Assembly: GCA_035551995.1 (NCBI GenBank)
Contig: DASZME010000032.1
Span: 1 to 64,000 of the forward strand
Source of the DNA: RYN-428 sp035551995
GTDB taxonomy: Bacteria > Planctomycetota > Phycisphaerae > Tepidisphaerales > Tepidisphaeraceae
Direction of reading: 5' to 3'
DNA length: 64,000 nt
This document shows positions 1-8,683 of this stretch, piece by piece. The notes under the pieces are model-generated. The model saw only the letters and a program-made list of their open reading frames with translations, made no database searches and was not told where the DNA came from. Positions within the stretch are counted from its first letter, which is position 1. Every line of letters starts with the position of its first letter. The translations under genes were made by a program, and so were the position numbers.

Positions 1-74
1 ACCGTGTAGCCTTGCTGATTGACCAACTGGACGGCAGATAACTTGAACTCACGCGTGAACTTCCTTCTTGCCAT
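1..74 (-). CDS. IS3-family transposase OrfA, N-terminus only
   Basis: The reading frame starts at the ATG at 72-74 and leaves the window on the left. The visible residues begin MARRKFTREFK and continue LSAVQLVNQQGYT, the characteristic start of the helix-turn-helix OrfA protein of IS3-family elements, which binds the element ends before OrfB-catalysed transposition. An AAGGAG ribosome site lies just upstream (about 81-88 on the minus strand). Only 24 codons are visible, so completeness of the element cannot be judged. Positions 147-283, between this element and pgk, hold no gene I can support. Confidence 0.7.
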   Translation of the reverse strand, partial: MARRKFTREFKLSAVQLVNQQGYT

Positions 75-146
75 GACGAACTCCTTAACAGCGATTATGC
101 TGTTCGTTCCCCGCGCCCGCCATACGGGGGGAAGTTCAATAGGTCA
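1..146 (-). mobile_element. End of an IS3-family insertion sequence (partial)
   Basis: The window opens inside an insertion sequence. A transposase OrfA start lies on the minus strand, and its upstream flank ends at a sequence that reads TGACCTATTGAACTTCCCCC on the minus strand (127-146). This resembles the TG-starting, C-rich terminal inverted repeats of IS3-family elements. The other end and the OrfB integrase are outside the window. The exact terminus at 146 is inferred from the motif alone. Confidence 0.6.
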
Positions 147-283
147 CGCCGTCGTGTCTCCATCTCAAGCCACCAATAACTCCTCGCCGGCGCAAAATTT
201 TACTAAAGAACCCTTTCCAGACTCTCTTCTCTTCTTCGTGCCCTTCGTGTCCTTCGTGGATAACAATCTTTCGCCGAAGAAGT

Positions 284-1465
284 TCAGTCCAGGATATCCA
301 GCGTCGAAAAATGCCCGTTCTCTAAAAACTCCAACGAAGCCCCCCCGCCGGTGCTGACGTGGCTGACCTTGTCGGCAAGGCCCATTTGCTCGATGGCGGC
401 GGCCGAGTCACCGCCGCCGATGATGGTGATGGCGCCGTGAGAGGTCGCGTCGGCGACCGCCTGGGCGACCACGCGCGTTCCCTCGGCAAATGGCTTTTTC
501 TCGAACACGCCCATCGGGCCGTTCCAGATCACCGTCTTGGCCTTGGCGATTTCGGCTTTGTACAATTCGCGCGTTTTGGGCCCGATGTCAAAGCCCTCCA
601 GATTCGCCGGGATGTTCCCTTCGACGATTTGGGTCTGGGCGTCGTCGGTCATCTTGTCGGAAACGATCGTATCCACCGGCAACCTGATTTTTCCCCCCGC
701 CTTGGCCAACAGGGTCCTGGCCAAATCGACCTTGTCGCGCTCGACCAGGCTCTTTCCCACTTCCTTGCCCTGGGCAAGGAAAAAGGTGTACGCCATGGCG
801 CCGCCGATGAGCAAAATATCGGATTTTGCGAGAAGTTGCTCGATGACGTTTATTTTGTCCGAGACCTTGGCGCCGCCGAGAATGGCGACGAACGGCCGGG
901 CGGGCGCGCTGACGGCTTCGCCGAGGTATTTGAGCTCTTTCTGAATGAGCATGCCGATCCCGCGCGGCTTGCCCGCCAGCGCTTGCGGCACGCCGAACGT
1001 GCTGGCGTGTTCGCGATGGGCGGTGCCGAAGGCGTCGTTGATATAGACGTCGCCAAGCCGGGCAAGCTGCTGGGCGAAGTTGGATTCGTTCTTTTCTTCT
1101 TCCTTGTGGAAGCGGACATTTTCCAGAAGGAGCACTTGCCCGTCCTCCAGTTCCCGGGCCTGTTTCTCCACTTCCGGACCAATCGACGCGGCGGCGAATT
1201 TCACCGGCTTGCCGAGCAATTCGCCGAGCCGATCGGCGGCGGGCTTAAGTGAATACTTGGCTTCCGGACCGCCCTTGGGCCGACCCAGGTGCGACATGAG
1301 GATCAGGCGTCCGCCGCGATCGAGCACGTTCTTAATCGTCGGCAGCGCCTGGGCGATCCGTCGATCGTCGGTGATCCTGGCCCCTTCGAGCGGAACGTTA
1401 AAATCCACCCGCATCAGGACCCGTTTTCCCTTGACGTCGATATCCGTAACGGTCTTCTTTGCCAT
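284..1465 (-). CDS. pgk: Phosphoglycerate kinase
   Basis: This is the glycolytic and gluconeogenic enzyme that moves phosphate between 1,3-bisphosphoglycerate and ADP in the cytoplasm. The 393-residue length is normal for the family. Visible signatures are the N-terminal LMRVDFNVP block, the SHLGRPKG loop, the GGAKVSDKI segment of the nucleotide domain and the C-terminal GGGDSAAA and STGGGASLEF motifs. The frame is open further upstream, but the ATG at 1463-1465 is preceded by a clear AAGGAG site and begins MAKKTVTDID, so I place the start there. No glycolytic partner such as gapdh is adjacent; the gene stands alone beside an insertion-sequence end. Confidence 0.97.
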   Translation of the reverse strand: MAKKTVTDIDVKGKRVLMRVDFNVPLEGARITDDRRIAQALPTIKNVLDRGGRLILMSHLGRPKGGPEAKYSLKPAADRLGELLGKPVKFAAASIGPEVEKQARELEDGQVLLLENVRFHKEEEKNESNFAQQLARLGDVYINDAFGTAHREHASTFGVPQALAGKPRGIGMLIQKELKYLGEAVSAPARPFVAILGGAKVSDKINVIEQLLAKSDILLIGGAMAYTFFLAQGKEVGKSLVERDKVDLARTLLAKAGGKIRLPVDTIVSDKMTDDAQTQIVEGNIPANLEGFDIGPKTRELYKAEIAKAKTVIWNGPMGVFEKKPFAEGTRVVAQAVADATSHGAITIIGGGDSAAAIEQMGLADKVSHVSTGGGASLEFLENGHFSTLDILD

Positions 1466-1553
1466 GATAAATCTCCTTGAGAAGTCAAATGGCGCTGATG
1501 CTAAGGTTGAGGCAAACCATGTCAACAGCGCGTCGCTTAGAGTGTCGTAACGC

Positions 1554-1593
1554 AGTGAAAATGTCACCTGTTGGACGCGATGAAAATGTCGCC
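1554..1593. repeat. Direct repeat pair, possible solo IS end
   Basis: TGAAAATGTC occurs twice in the same orientation (1556-1565 and 1581-1590, period 25), embedded in AGTGAAAATGTCACC and GATGAAAATGTCGCC. Short spaced repeats of this kind are typical of the ends of IS21-like elements, but no transposase gene is next to them. The pair lies about 90 bases upstream of the pgk start. IS origin is inference. Confidence 0.35.
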
Positions 1594-1749
1594 AGAATTG
1601 GCAACGAGTCGATATGAACGCGGCTGCGCCGCTGCGATGGATTTTTAGAATTTTAAGTTATGTGCCCAGGCGTCCACGGGGGTTGGATTGGATTGTCGGT
1701 TTGATCGCGGAGCCTGGTGAAACAGAATTGGGTTCTGCGGGAGCGTAAT

Positions 1750-1946
1750 CTAAATAACCTGCGCAATTCCGCGCGAATTTTTTAATACCCGCTCCCGGAA
1801 ATCCGTCGGTAATCCGGGAGAGGACAGGGCGAGGGTTTTCTTGACCGGGCGGGATTTTACGCGACTTGCATCGCTTCGAAAAACCCCCACGCCAACCTTT
1901 TCCCCGGAGTACCGGGCGAGAGAGTCGATCGCGTACGCGCGCAAGT
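1750..1946. repeat. Intergenic repeat block with inverted arms
   Basis: The stretch 1466-1992 holds no gene. Its right part contains CCCGGAGTACCGGGCGAGAG followed by a CGCG-rich tail (1902-1946), which closely matches 6008-6052 in the same orientation. Its left edge (about 1750-1773, TAAATAACCTGCGCAATTC) is an inverted version of the 6035-6060 segment. CCCGGNNTACCGGG is itself palindromic. The block is therefore a member of a dispersed palindromic intergenic family rather than unique spacer. Confidence 0.5.
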
Positions 1947-1992
1947 ACAGTGAACAAGCTTTTACCATTGATGACGTCGCCGGTTCGATCGC

Positions 1993-4494
1993 TCACTTCG
2001 TTTGAAACAGGCGGCTCTGTACGATTTCATGCACCAACGTGCGCAAGCCATAGGAATGCGGTTGGGCGTCGGTCAAAATTTTCTGCACGTCGGCGCGGTC
2101 GGCGAACGTAACGTTGGCGCCCGTGGCGTAAGTAATCAGGTTATTCGTCAGATTTCTTGCGACGTCCACGCGCTGATCGAGCAACAGTTTCTTCAACTCG
2201 TCAATGTCGGCGAACTTTCGGCCATCGGTCAGCTGGCCGCTGGGATCGACGGCCGGGCCTTTGCGAACGTAGATTTTTTTCCCGGTCGTTCGATCGACGA
2301 ATTCCACGGAGGGCGCGGTGTTTCCCTGAACGCGGTACCAGTCGCGCCATCCGCCGATCACGTCGTAGTTCTCGAGGGCAAAACCGGGAGGGTCCATGTA
2401 CTGATGACACACCGAACAGCTTGCGGACCGGCGGTGTTTGGCCAACTGTTCGCGGATGGTCGTGGCGCCGCGGGTATCGGGCTCGATGGCGCCGGCGTCG
2501 GGCGGCGGGGGCTGCAACTGGCGGCCGAGAATGCGCTTGACCACCCAGGCGCCGCGAACGACGGGGGAACTGACGGTGCCGTTGGCGGTCACTTTGAGGA
2601 CGCTGGCCTGCGTCATAATTCCGCCGCGATGGCTGCCGGGCGGAAGGGTGACTTTTCGGAACGCTTCGCCGACGACGCCGGGGATGCCGTAATGCTCGGC
2701 CAGACGGCGATTGAGCATGGCGAAATCGGAGTCGATCAGCGTCGACACGCCCAAGTCCTCCTTCAGCATTTCGTCGAAGAAAGCTTCGGTCTCGCCGATC
2801 ATCGCTTCCTTGAGGAGGCCGTCGTATTCGGGATAAAGGCGGGCGTCGGGCATCGTGTCGTCGATCGCCCGGAGGTTGAGCCATTGGCCGCAGAAGTTTT
2901 TCGTAAAGGCGTGTGCCTTGGGGCTGGCGAGAAGGCGTTCGGTCTGGGCGCGGAGGGTGGCGGGGTCTTTTAGCTTCCCCTGCCCGGCCAGGCGCAACAG
3001 CTCGTCGTCCGGCATCGAACTCCAGAGGAAGTACGAAAGGCGACAAGCCAGTTCATAATCGTTTAGACGCCGGTCTTGCGCCGCCTGAACAGGTCCGCGG
3101 CTCTCCTGCAAAAAAATAAATTCCGGCGAGGTGAGAACCGCTTTGCATCCGCGGCGCACGGCGTTTTCGAACGTGGCGCCATGCGCCAGGGCGTCGCGCG
3201 CCAAGTCGGTATAGGGGACGGTATCGGCCGGCGTCACCGGACGTCGAAAGGCGCGCGCCGCAAAACCGGCGACCGCCTTCGCGGCATCCGATTGCGGATC
3301 CGACGACACCACTTCATACGCCAGGCGCCGGCGCGGCTTGGCCAGGAGTTTGATCGCCGGCGCGTCCCCCACGACCCGCCGAACCGAAGGCGGCGGCCAC
3401 GATTCCAGCAGCGGCCCCTCGATTTCCACCCACTGCACGGCGATCCCCGGACCCTTGAATTGATCCGCGCCCACGTCGCGGAGCTTGCTGCCGTCGCGAG
3501 CGATTTCATCGCATCCCGTGGCGCTGACGAGGAACATCCATCCCTCGTCGATGCGCGTGGTCGTCTCTAAAATCCGCGGCTTTTCCGGCAGCAGATCAAA
3601 ACTGCCAAGCGCACGGCTTGTCTGAAAGTTGTTCATCATCATTTTGGCGACCACGACCGGACCGCCCGCCGCCTGATGCGCAAACGCCGACATCCGCACC
3701 CGATATGTCCCGGCGATCGGCGCGCGGCAGGCGCGGATCAATGTCGGGCCAAACGTCTGGTTGGTGTAAACGACGACCGCGTCTCCCACCGACCCGATGA
3801 CTTTTTGAAATTTCGTGCCGTCGTTGTTCGAGAAGCCTTGCGGTTTGTCGAGGATGTCGCGGATCTCCGGCAAATCCAGGTAGGAGAAACGCCGAGTCGA
3901 TCGGGGATCAGGGCCCAGATTCAGCGCCGCGTCCAGCGCGGTATCGGCGGCGTTGAGATACGACTCGATCTGACTGACCGAAAGCCGAAGCGCTTCGGCG
4001 TCGTTGTCGAAGCCAAAAGCGGTCGCGTCTTCCGGCAGCAAATACGCCAGCGGCGTGTCGATTCCCAGGAGATCGTGGACGGTATTTTCATATTCCGCGC
4101 GGTTCAGGCGGCGCATCACCACCCGGCCCGTGGCCGCCTCGCGCGCGGCGTCGTGAGCGGAAAGTATTCCGCCGAGCGATCGAAGAAACCCGTCACGCTC
4201 ATTGGCCGGCGGGACCGATTTTTTTTTCGGCGGCATCTCCCCACGCTGCACGCGGTCGTACACCAGCGTCCACTTCGCCTCCAGCGCCGGATCGTCCAGA
4301 CCCACCGGCAACGCCGTCAGATCCAAGCCGCCCTTCTTGCTGTCGGCGTCATGGCATTCCGTGCAACGCGACGTAATGAAGGCGCGCGCCGCCGGCGGCA
4401 ATTCCGCTCCCCGCGCCATCCCCGCGATCGACAGAGACATCGCGGCCATGGCGCACGCCGAAAGTTGACGTATATTTTTTATTTGCCGGGTCAT
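1993..4494 (-). CDS. DUF1592/DUF1588/DUF1587-family secreted c-type cytochrome-like protein
   Basis: This is a planctomycete-typical exported protein of unknown biochemical role. After a signal peptide (about residues 1-30) there is a CTECH heme-binding motif at residues 44-48. Then come the DUF1587-like block (RRLNRAEYENTVHDLLG), DUF1595/DUF1592 regions, a DUF1588 block with a second CSVCH motif followed by DPPGFALENYD, and a DUF1585-like C-terminus. The chosen ATG (4492-4494) gives 833 residues; a TTG at 4507-4509, overlapping the stop of the upstream LRR gene, would add five residues. That overlap suggests an operon with the LRR gene. In many planctomycetes a DUF1552 gene follows this family directly; here the only DUF1552 gene is about 57 kb away. 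Electron transfer or polysaccharide-related roles have been suggested for such proteins, but none can be shown from sequence. Confidence 0.88.
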   Translation of the reverse strand: MTRQIKNIRQLSACAMAAMSLSIAGMARGAELPPAARAFITSRCTECHDADSKKGGLDLTALPVGLDDPALEAKWTLVYDRVQRGEMPPKKKSVPPANERDGFLRSLGGILSAHDAAREAATGRVVMRRLNRAEYENTVHDLLGIDTPLAYLLPEDATAFGFDNDAEALRLSVSQIESYLNAADTALDAALNLGPDPRSTRRFSYLDLPEIRDILDKPQGFSNNDGTKFQKVIGSVGDAVVVYTNQTFGPTLIRACRAPIAGTYRVRMSAFAHQAAGGPVVVAKMMMNNFQTSRALGSFDLLPEKPRILETTTRIDEGWMFLVSATGCDEIARDGSKLRDVGADQFKGPGIAVQWVEIEGPLLESWPPPSVRRVVGDAPAIKLLAKPRRRLAYEVVSSDPQSDAAKAVAGFAARAFRRPVTPADTVPYTDLARDALAHGATFENAVRRGCKAVLTSPEFIFLQESRGPVQAAQDRRLNDYELACRLSYFLWSSMPDDELLRLAGQGKLKDPATLRAQTERLLASPKAHAFTKNFCGQWLNLRAIDDTMPDARLYPEYDGLLKEAMIGETEAFFDEMLKEDLGVSTLIDSDFAMLNRRLAEHYGIPGVVGEAFRKVTLPPGSHRGGIMTQASVLKVTANGTVSSPVVRGAWVVKRILGRQLQPPPPDAGAIEPDTRGATTIREQLAKHRRSASCSVCHQYMDPPGFALENYDVIGGWRDWYRVQGNTAPSVEFVDRTTGKKIYVRKGPAVDPSGQLTDGRKFADIDELKKLLLDQRVDVARNLTNNLITYATGANVTFADRADVQKILTDAQPHSYGLRTLVHEIVQSRLFQTK

Positions 4495-4505
4495 GTCGCT
4501 CTTTT

Positions 4506-5414
4506 TCAACGATGGGTGAGGAAGTCTTCAAGCTTCTTTTGGTCTTCTTCGGTCAACGGCTTGTAATCGATCTTTACCGCCGGCAGTTCGGCGCGAAGTT
4601 TTTCGACTTCCGCCGGCGTCATCTCGACATTTTGCAAATTCAACGTCTTCAGCCGCGGCAACGCCTTAAGCTGTTTCAACCCGGGCAACGTGAAACGAGC
4701 CTGCATCAGCGTCAGGTGTTCCAGGGCCGTCATCTGCGCGATCATCGGCAGCGTCGCGTCGGTGAGGCTCAATCGCCGGGGCTTTCCATCCCAGGCCGGC
4801 ATGCTGTTGCCGAGCGTGAGGGTCGTCAGGTGGATGAGCTTGGGAAAGGCGATATTCGATTCCAGCGTGAAATGCGTGTGCCAGCTGGAAAATTCCTTGA
4901 GCTGGGTCAGTTCGCCGATGGAATCCATCGCGATGTCCCCTGCGCCGGTGCCACCGAATCCAAGCTTTTCGAGATTCGGCAGTGACTTAAGCCTGGCGAA
5001 TCCCGCTCCGGAAAAGCCGTTCTTGCCGAGCGTCGTGTGACCGACATTGAGCCAGCGGAGCGACTTCATTTCGGCGATATATTTGCAGCCGTCGTCGGTG
5101 AGCGCCGAACCGTCCAGAATCAGACCCTCCGGATCAAGTTTGGCCAATCGTTCGACGGCCGCGTCGTCGATCCCTTTGCCGCCGGTGACGATCAGGCGAA
5201 TGCCGAGGCCTTCGATGGACTTCCATTGTTCCGCGGTGATCGGCGCTTCGGCCCTGAATGAAAGAACCGTTCCCTTGAAAGCATAGTGCCTTCCGATCTT
5301 GGCCTTTAACGGCTCCAGAACCGGAGGCGCCGGTTGATCCGACGGCGCCGGCGCGGCGCGCAAAGTCGAGCCGATCATGATGAGCAAGGCAGCGATGAGA
5401 AATCGTGTTTTCAT
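4506..5414 (-). CDS. Secreted leucine-rich-repeat protein
   Basis: The 302-residue protein starts with a signal peptide (MKTRFLIAALLIMIGS, cleavage near residue 20) followed by a Pro-rich segment. From about residue 85 to 285 it is a run of leucine-rich repeats with patterns such as L-x-x-L-x-x-L-x-L and GLGIRLIVTGG, LRWLNVGHTTL, LEHLTLMQARF and LKTLNLQNVEM. Such folds normally bind proteins or other ligands outside the cytoplasm. Its stop codon overlaps the possible TTG start of the DUF1592 gene, so the two are probably co-transcribed and may work together at the cell surface. No enzymatic domain is visible. Confidence 0.85.
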   Translation of the reverse strand: MKTRFLIAALLIMIGSTLRAAPAPSDQPAPPVLEPLKAKIGRHYAFKGTVLSFRAEAPITAEQWKSIEGLGIRLIVTGGKGIDDAAVERLAKLDPEGLILDGSALTDDGCKYIAEMKSLRWLNVGHTTLGKNGFSGAGFARLKSLPNLEKLGFGGTGAGDIAMDSIGELTQLKEFSSWHTHFTLESNIAFPKLIHLTTLTLGNSMPAWDGKPRRLSLTDATLPMIAQMTALEHLTLMQARFTLPGLKQLKALPRLKTLNLQNVEMTPAEVEKLRAELPAVKIDYKPLTEEDQKKLEDFLTHR

Positions 5415-5432
5415 ATATTGTGATAACGCCTT

Positions 5433-5520
5433 GTTTAGCGGACGCGATTGCGCGGGGTTTTATTCCAATTTAAGAAGCGATCGAAACCGACATATAACGC
5501 CCGGCAAGCGGGTTCGCTAT
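5433..5520. repeat. REP-like palindrome, inverted pair
   Basis: GTTTAGCGGACGCGATTGCGCGGGGTTTT (5433-5461) and an opposite-orientation relative, ATAACGCCCGGCAAGCGGGT (from about 5492), face each other across roughly 30 bases. The first matches other copies at 6079-6127, 25074-25105 and 52971-53010. The second copy abuts the IS110 remnant. Confidence 0.55.
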
Positions 5521-5521
5521 T

Positions 5522-5989
5522 TTGATAAATAATCAGGAATGTCAGGACCTGGACCGCGGCATCGCCCGCCTGATCGAATCCGACGACCAATGGCGAAACG
5601 TCAGCCAGATCCTCGACAGCGTGCCGGGCATCGGCCCAGACACCGCCAATCAACTGGTGACCGATCTGCCGGAATTGGGCAAGCTCAACCGCCAGGAGAT
5701 CGCAGCCCTCGTCGGCGTGGCCCCGATGAACTGTGACTCCGGCGCCATGCGCGGACAACGCCACATCCGCGGCGGAAGAGCCGACGTCCGCACCACGCTC
5801 TACATGGCCGCCTTCAACGCCATGCGCTGCAATCCGAAGGTCAAGGCGTTCGCAGACCGGCTCAAGACGGCTGGAAAGCCCTTTAAGCTCATCGTCACAG
5901 CCTGCATGCGCAAGCTGCTGGCAATCATCAACGTCATGGTCAAAACCAATCAGCATTGGAATCCAAAATTAACCGCTTTTCCTACTTGA
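5522..5989 (+). pseudogene. IS110-family transposase, C-terminal remnant
   Basis: The 155-residue frame matches only the C-terminal Transposase_20 part of IS110/IS1111-family transposases. It has the helix-hairpin-helix-like SVPGIGPDTANQL segment, the LVGVAP motif, the Ser-containing DSG followed by GQRHIRGGRADVR, and LYMAAFNA. Intact family members carry an N-terminal RuvC-like DEDD domain and are around 300-400 residues; that half is absent here, so the protein should not transpose. The frame ends at 5989. The fragment sits directly against a palindromic repeat, which is a known kind of target for IS110-type elements. No second IS end could be defined. Confidence 0.85.
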
Positions 5990-6007
5990 TTTTTTACACA
6001 GACGCTC

Positions 6008-6127
6008 TCCCGGAATACCGGGCGAGGGAGTAGAGCGCGTAATCGCGCAAGGTTATTTAGAGCATTTCTCATGTTGGTGAAGCGACCTTACGTCGCGAAA
6101 AACGCCCCGCAAGCGGGGCCGCTAAAC
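6008..6127. repeat. Composite intergenic repeat
   Basis: Two repeat types lie side by side. TCCCGGAATACCGGGCGAGG and its CGCG tail (6008-6052) copy the block at 1902-1946. CGCGAAAAACGCCCCGCAAG and the following GCGGGGCCGCTAAAC (within 6079-6127) form a stem-loop-like copy of the GTTTAGCGGC...GGGGCGTTTTT element seen elsewhere in the window. An adjoining AACGCAGAGACGCACGAAC recalls the AACGCCGAGACGCCGAG sequence near 52830. Confidence 0.55.
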
Positions 6128-6195
6128 GCAGAGACGCACGAACAACCTGACAACTGCTTCGAAGGCCGTAGACGCAGCGGCACTTGCGAAACGCT

Positions 6196-7041
6196 TTACT
6201 CTTCAAGCACTACGCGAAAGCCGAAGACAACGCCGCGATCCGTGGGCAATTCGTGCCGACGATACGAGGCGAGCAAAGCGATCGCCGCGTCATCGCCCCA
6301 CGACCCGCCGCGGAGTACGCGGTGGCGATGGTCCGAGTCCATCCAGTCATCGCACCATTCCCATAAATTTCCGCCGAGGTCGTAAAGGCCCAGCGAATTG
6401 GCGTCAAACGATCCGACCGGCGACGTGAAGACAAACCCGTCACGATAGCCGGGGATCACGCCGTAATTTTTCGGCAGGGTAGGCACGCCGCGGCACTCTT
6501 CGCCGGCGTAGTTGCCCGCACCCTTGGGCGGCGGCCATTGCGTGCCCCAGGGATAAACGCCGTCGACTTTCCGATGATTGCCGCGCGGCCCGTCCGAGGC
6601 ACGCTCCTTATCGCCGATCCCCACGGCACAACTCCATTCATGGTCGGTCGGCAAACGGTAATGCCTGGTCTCCTTCTTCGAGAGCCACGCGCAAAACGCG
6701 ACTGCATCCGCATAACTCACGCCGCACACGGGAAACAAATCGGTCTGAGCGAACCCCGGCGCCTTCCAGTTGGCGACGTTACGATCGCCGCGTCCGGCGG
6801 GAGTCATGGAATACATGTCCTTGGTGGCGTCGTAATGAGCGTCGGTCGCGAAAGCGTCGAAATCCTTTACGCGCGTTTTCCAAACGCTGAACATCACCGG
6901 CTTTCCGCCGGGAATCGAAACGGAAACAAATCGCATCCCCAGCGAATTAACCAGGGGATGATCCTTGTCCGCCGCCGCGCCGACGGCGTGGGAAACGGTT
7001 AGCGCGACGATCAACCCCGCGTACGAAAGATAACGAGTCAT
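6196..7041 (-). CDS. Secreted SUMF1/formylglycine-generating-enzyme-like protein
   Basis: The protein has a signal peptide (about residues 1-22) and one FGE-sulfatase domain: VNSLGMRFV near the start, PVCGVSYADAVAFCAWLSK, the RLPTDHEWSCA motif, GLYDLGGNLWEWCDDW, and the closing LRGGSWGDD and FGFRV motifs. The family includes enzymes that make formylglycine in sulfatases, but many planctomycete members are structural or of unknown role. The two Cys of true aerobic FGE catalysis are not clearly present, so the enzymatic call is not made. The ATG at 7039-7041 puts the signal peptide at the N-terminus; an ATG 30 bases upstream is also possible. It is divergent from the DapA-like gene, and no sulfatase lies nearby. 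Confidence 0.85.
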   Translation of the reverse strand: MTRYLSYAGLIVALTVSHAVGAAADKDHPLVNSLGMRFVSVSIPGGKPVMFSVWKTRVKDFDAFATDAHYDATKDMYSMTPAGRGDRNVANWKAPGFAQTDLFPVCGVSYADAVAFCAWLSKKETRHYRLPTDHEWSCAVGIGDKERASDGPRGNHRKVDGVYPWGTQWPPPKGAGNYAGEECRGVPTLPKNYGVIPGYRDGFVFTSPVGSFDANSLGLYDLGGNLWEWCDDWMDSDHRHRVLRGGSWGDDAAIALLASYRRHELPTDRGVVFGFRVVLEE

Positions 7042-7180
7042 GGCAAACGATCTCACTTGAAAGGGCCGCATGCGACGTCCTGTTTACCTACGCGGCCCTG
7101 CCGCCGCTGTTGCCCAGCGCGTCGATAAGACCGGAGCCGGATTCGTAGAACCGGCCACCTCGCGATATATTCGCCGCTCT

Positions 7181-8194
7181 ATGGCTCAAAAACTCCGCGG
7201 CATTTTCACGCCGAACCTCGTTCCGCTTGACGCGCGCGGCGACATCGATGAACACGAGCTTCGGCGCTATGTCGATTGGCTGATCGCGCGCGGCGTTCAC
7301 GGCCTATACCCCAACGGATCGACCGGCGAATTCACCCGCTTCACCGTCGAAGAGCGCCGCCGAATCATCAAAATCGTCTGCGAGCAATCCAACGGCCGCG
7401 TGCCCGTGCTCGCGGGGGCGGCCGAAGCGAACGTGGCCGAGACGATTAAGGCCTGCGAGACTTATCAAGACTACGGCGCCACCGCCGTCGCCATCGTCTC
7501 GCCGTTTTACTTTCGGCTGGGCCCCGAAAGTGTGTACGCCTATTTCCGGGAGATCGCGCTGCATTCGCCGATTGACGTTACGCTCTACAACATTCCGATG
7601 TTTGCCTCGCCGATCGATCTGCCGACGCTTCGACGGCTCGCCGAGTTCCCGCGCGTGGTGGGGATTAAGGATTCCAGCGGCGACGTGACGTTTATGTGCC
7701 GGATGATCAGCGCCATTCGGCCAGTCCGGCCCGAGTTTTCTTTCCTGACGGGGTGGGAGGCGGCGCTGGTTCCCATGCTAGTCATGGGCGCCGACGGGGG
7801 CACCCATGCCACCAGCGGCATCGTCCCGGAACTCACCCGCAAGATATTCGATTTGACCACCGGCGGCGATTTGAAAGCGGCAGTGCCGTTGCAACTGCGG
7901 CTGATCGAGCTTTTCGACGCCATGATTCAGTCGGCTGATTTTCCGGAGGGATTTCGTGCGGCCGTCGAGCTTCGCGGCTTCAACTTCGGCGCCGGACGTC
8001 AGCCGCTCAGCGAAACACAGAAAGTCGATCGGGTCGCGCTAAAGCGCGTTTTAGGTTGCATCCTCTCCGACTTCGGCGTGATCGACGCCCCGGACGAAGG
8101 ATGCGCGCCGCGAACGGGGAATATGGAGCGCGACAAGGTTTTGCAAGTGACCGAGGCGGTTTTGCGCGAGCTTCGCCAGCGCGGGGTGCAATAA
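7181..8194 (+). CDS. DapA-superfamily aldolase/dehydratase
   Basis: This 337-residue TIM-barrel enzyme belongs to the Schiff-base family that includes dihydrodipicolinate synthase, N-acetylneuraminate lyase and 5-dehydro-4-deoxyglucarate dehydratase. It shows the carboxylate-binding NGSTGE motif (residues 45-50), the general-base Tyr in TLYNIP (Tyr136) and the Schiff-base Lys in VGIKDSSGD (Lys163). The frame is open further upstream, but MAQKLRGIFTPNLVP is the usual family N-terminus. It is about 40 residues longer than typical DapA, with a C-terminal tail. Lysine-synthesis neighbours are absent, so a sugar-acid substrate is as plausible as lysine biosynthesis. It converges on the NuiA-like gene. 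Confidence 0.88.
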   Translation: MAQKLRGIFTPNLVPLDARGDIDEHELRRYVDWLIARGVHGLYPNGSTGEFTRFTVEERRRIIKIVCEQSNGRVPVLAGAAEANVAETIKACETYQDYGATAVAIVSPFYFRLGPESVYAYFREIALHSPIDVTLYNIPMFASPIDLPTLRRLAEFPRVVGIKDSSGDVTFMCRMISAIRPVRPEFSFLTGWEAALVPMLVMGADGGTHATSGIVPELTRKIFDLTTGGDLKAAVPLQLRLIELFDAMIQSADFPEGFRAAVELRGFNFGAGRQPLSETQKVDRVALKRVLGCILSDFGVIDAPDEGCAPRTGNMERDKVLQVTEAVLRELRQRGVQ

Positions 8195-8221
8195 TTTCGG
8201 CGTGACGCCGCCATCCGTCCA

Positions 8222-8611
8222 TTACGTTTCCACCGATACTGTTCGCAATCCGGCCCACGAACCATTGGGAGTTCGGCCGACGAGGTATACATTCACTTCG
8301 AGATGGCCGATTCGCAACACGCGCGGCTCGGCGAGGCGCGATTCGACGACACGCCGCAGTTCGGCGAATTGAGGTGCATCGTCGCCCACGACCAAGTCGG
8401 CGAAGAAATCGTCGACGGAAGTCTCCACTACGTTCGAGTCCGCATGGGCGCCGGACCGAATTTGTTTCAGCGCGTCCGGCTCCGTCGCTTTCCACACAAA
8501 CGCCTCGAACGGGTAGTCGGACTCGCTGGGATAATTTAGTTCGGCCGACGCCGATTGGAGGTCGCGCACGATTTCTTCGTCGGACGCCGAATGAGGGAAT
8601 GTGTCGGTCAT
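8222..8611 (-). CDS. Nuclease A inhibitor-like protein (NuiA family)
   Basis: The 129-residue protein resembles Anabaena NuiA, which binds and blocks the nonspecific nuclease NucA. The strongest match is the PSESDYPFEAFVWK block (residues 28-41), followed by an acidic middle, VLRIGHLEVNVYLVG, and the C-terminal GLRTVSVET. From memory of the NucA-NuiA structure, a Glu in the SESEYPF motif and the C-terminal Thr carboxylate contact the nuclease metal site; both are kept here (Glu30, Thr129). The ATG at 8609-8611 matches the family start; an in-frame ATG at 8674 is also possible. It lies directly downstream of a NucA-like nuclease, its obvious target. Confidence 0.85.
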   Translation of the reverse strand: MTDTFPHSASDEEIVRDLQSASAELNYPSESDYPFEAFVWKATEPDALKQIRSGAHADSNVVETSVDDFFADLVVGDDAPQFAELRRVVESRLAEPRVLRIGHLEVNVYLVGRTPNGSWAGLRTVSVET

Positions 8612-8683
8612 GGGTAAATGAAACTGATGCTCCCATTTTAGAAAGGCGTCGCGCGTGCGTCGGACGACGCGCATCGGAAAAAA

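Noticed and set aside
19..357. 112-codon plus-strand open frame at the window start
   Set aside because: It runs opposite an IS3 OrfA start and the pgk C-terminus, and has no family features.
359..1252. 297-codon open frame antisense to pgk
   Set aside because: Shadow frame of a highly conserved gene.
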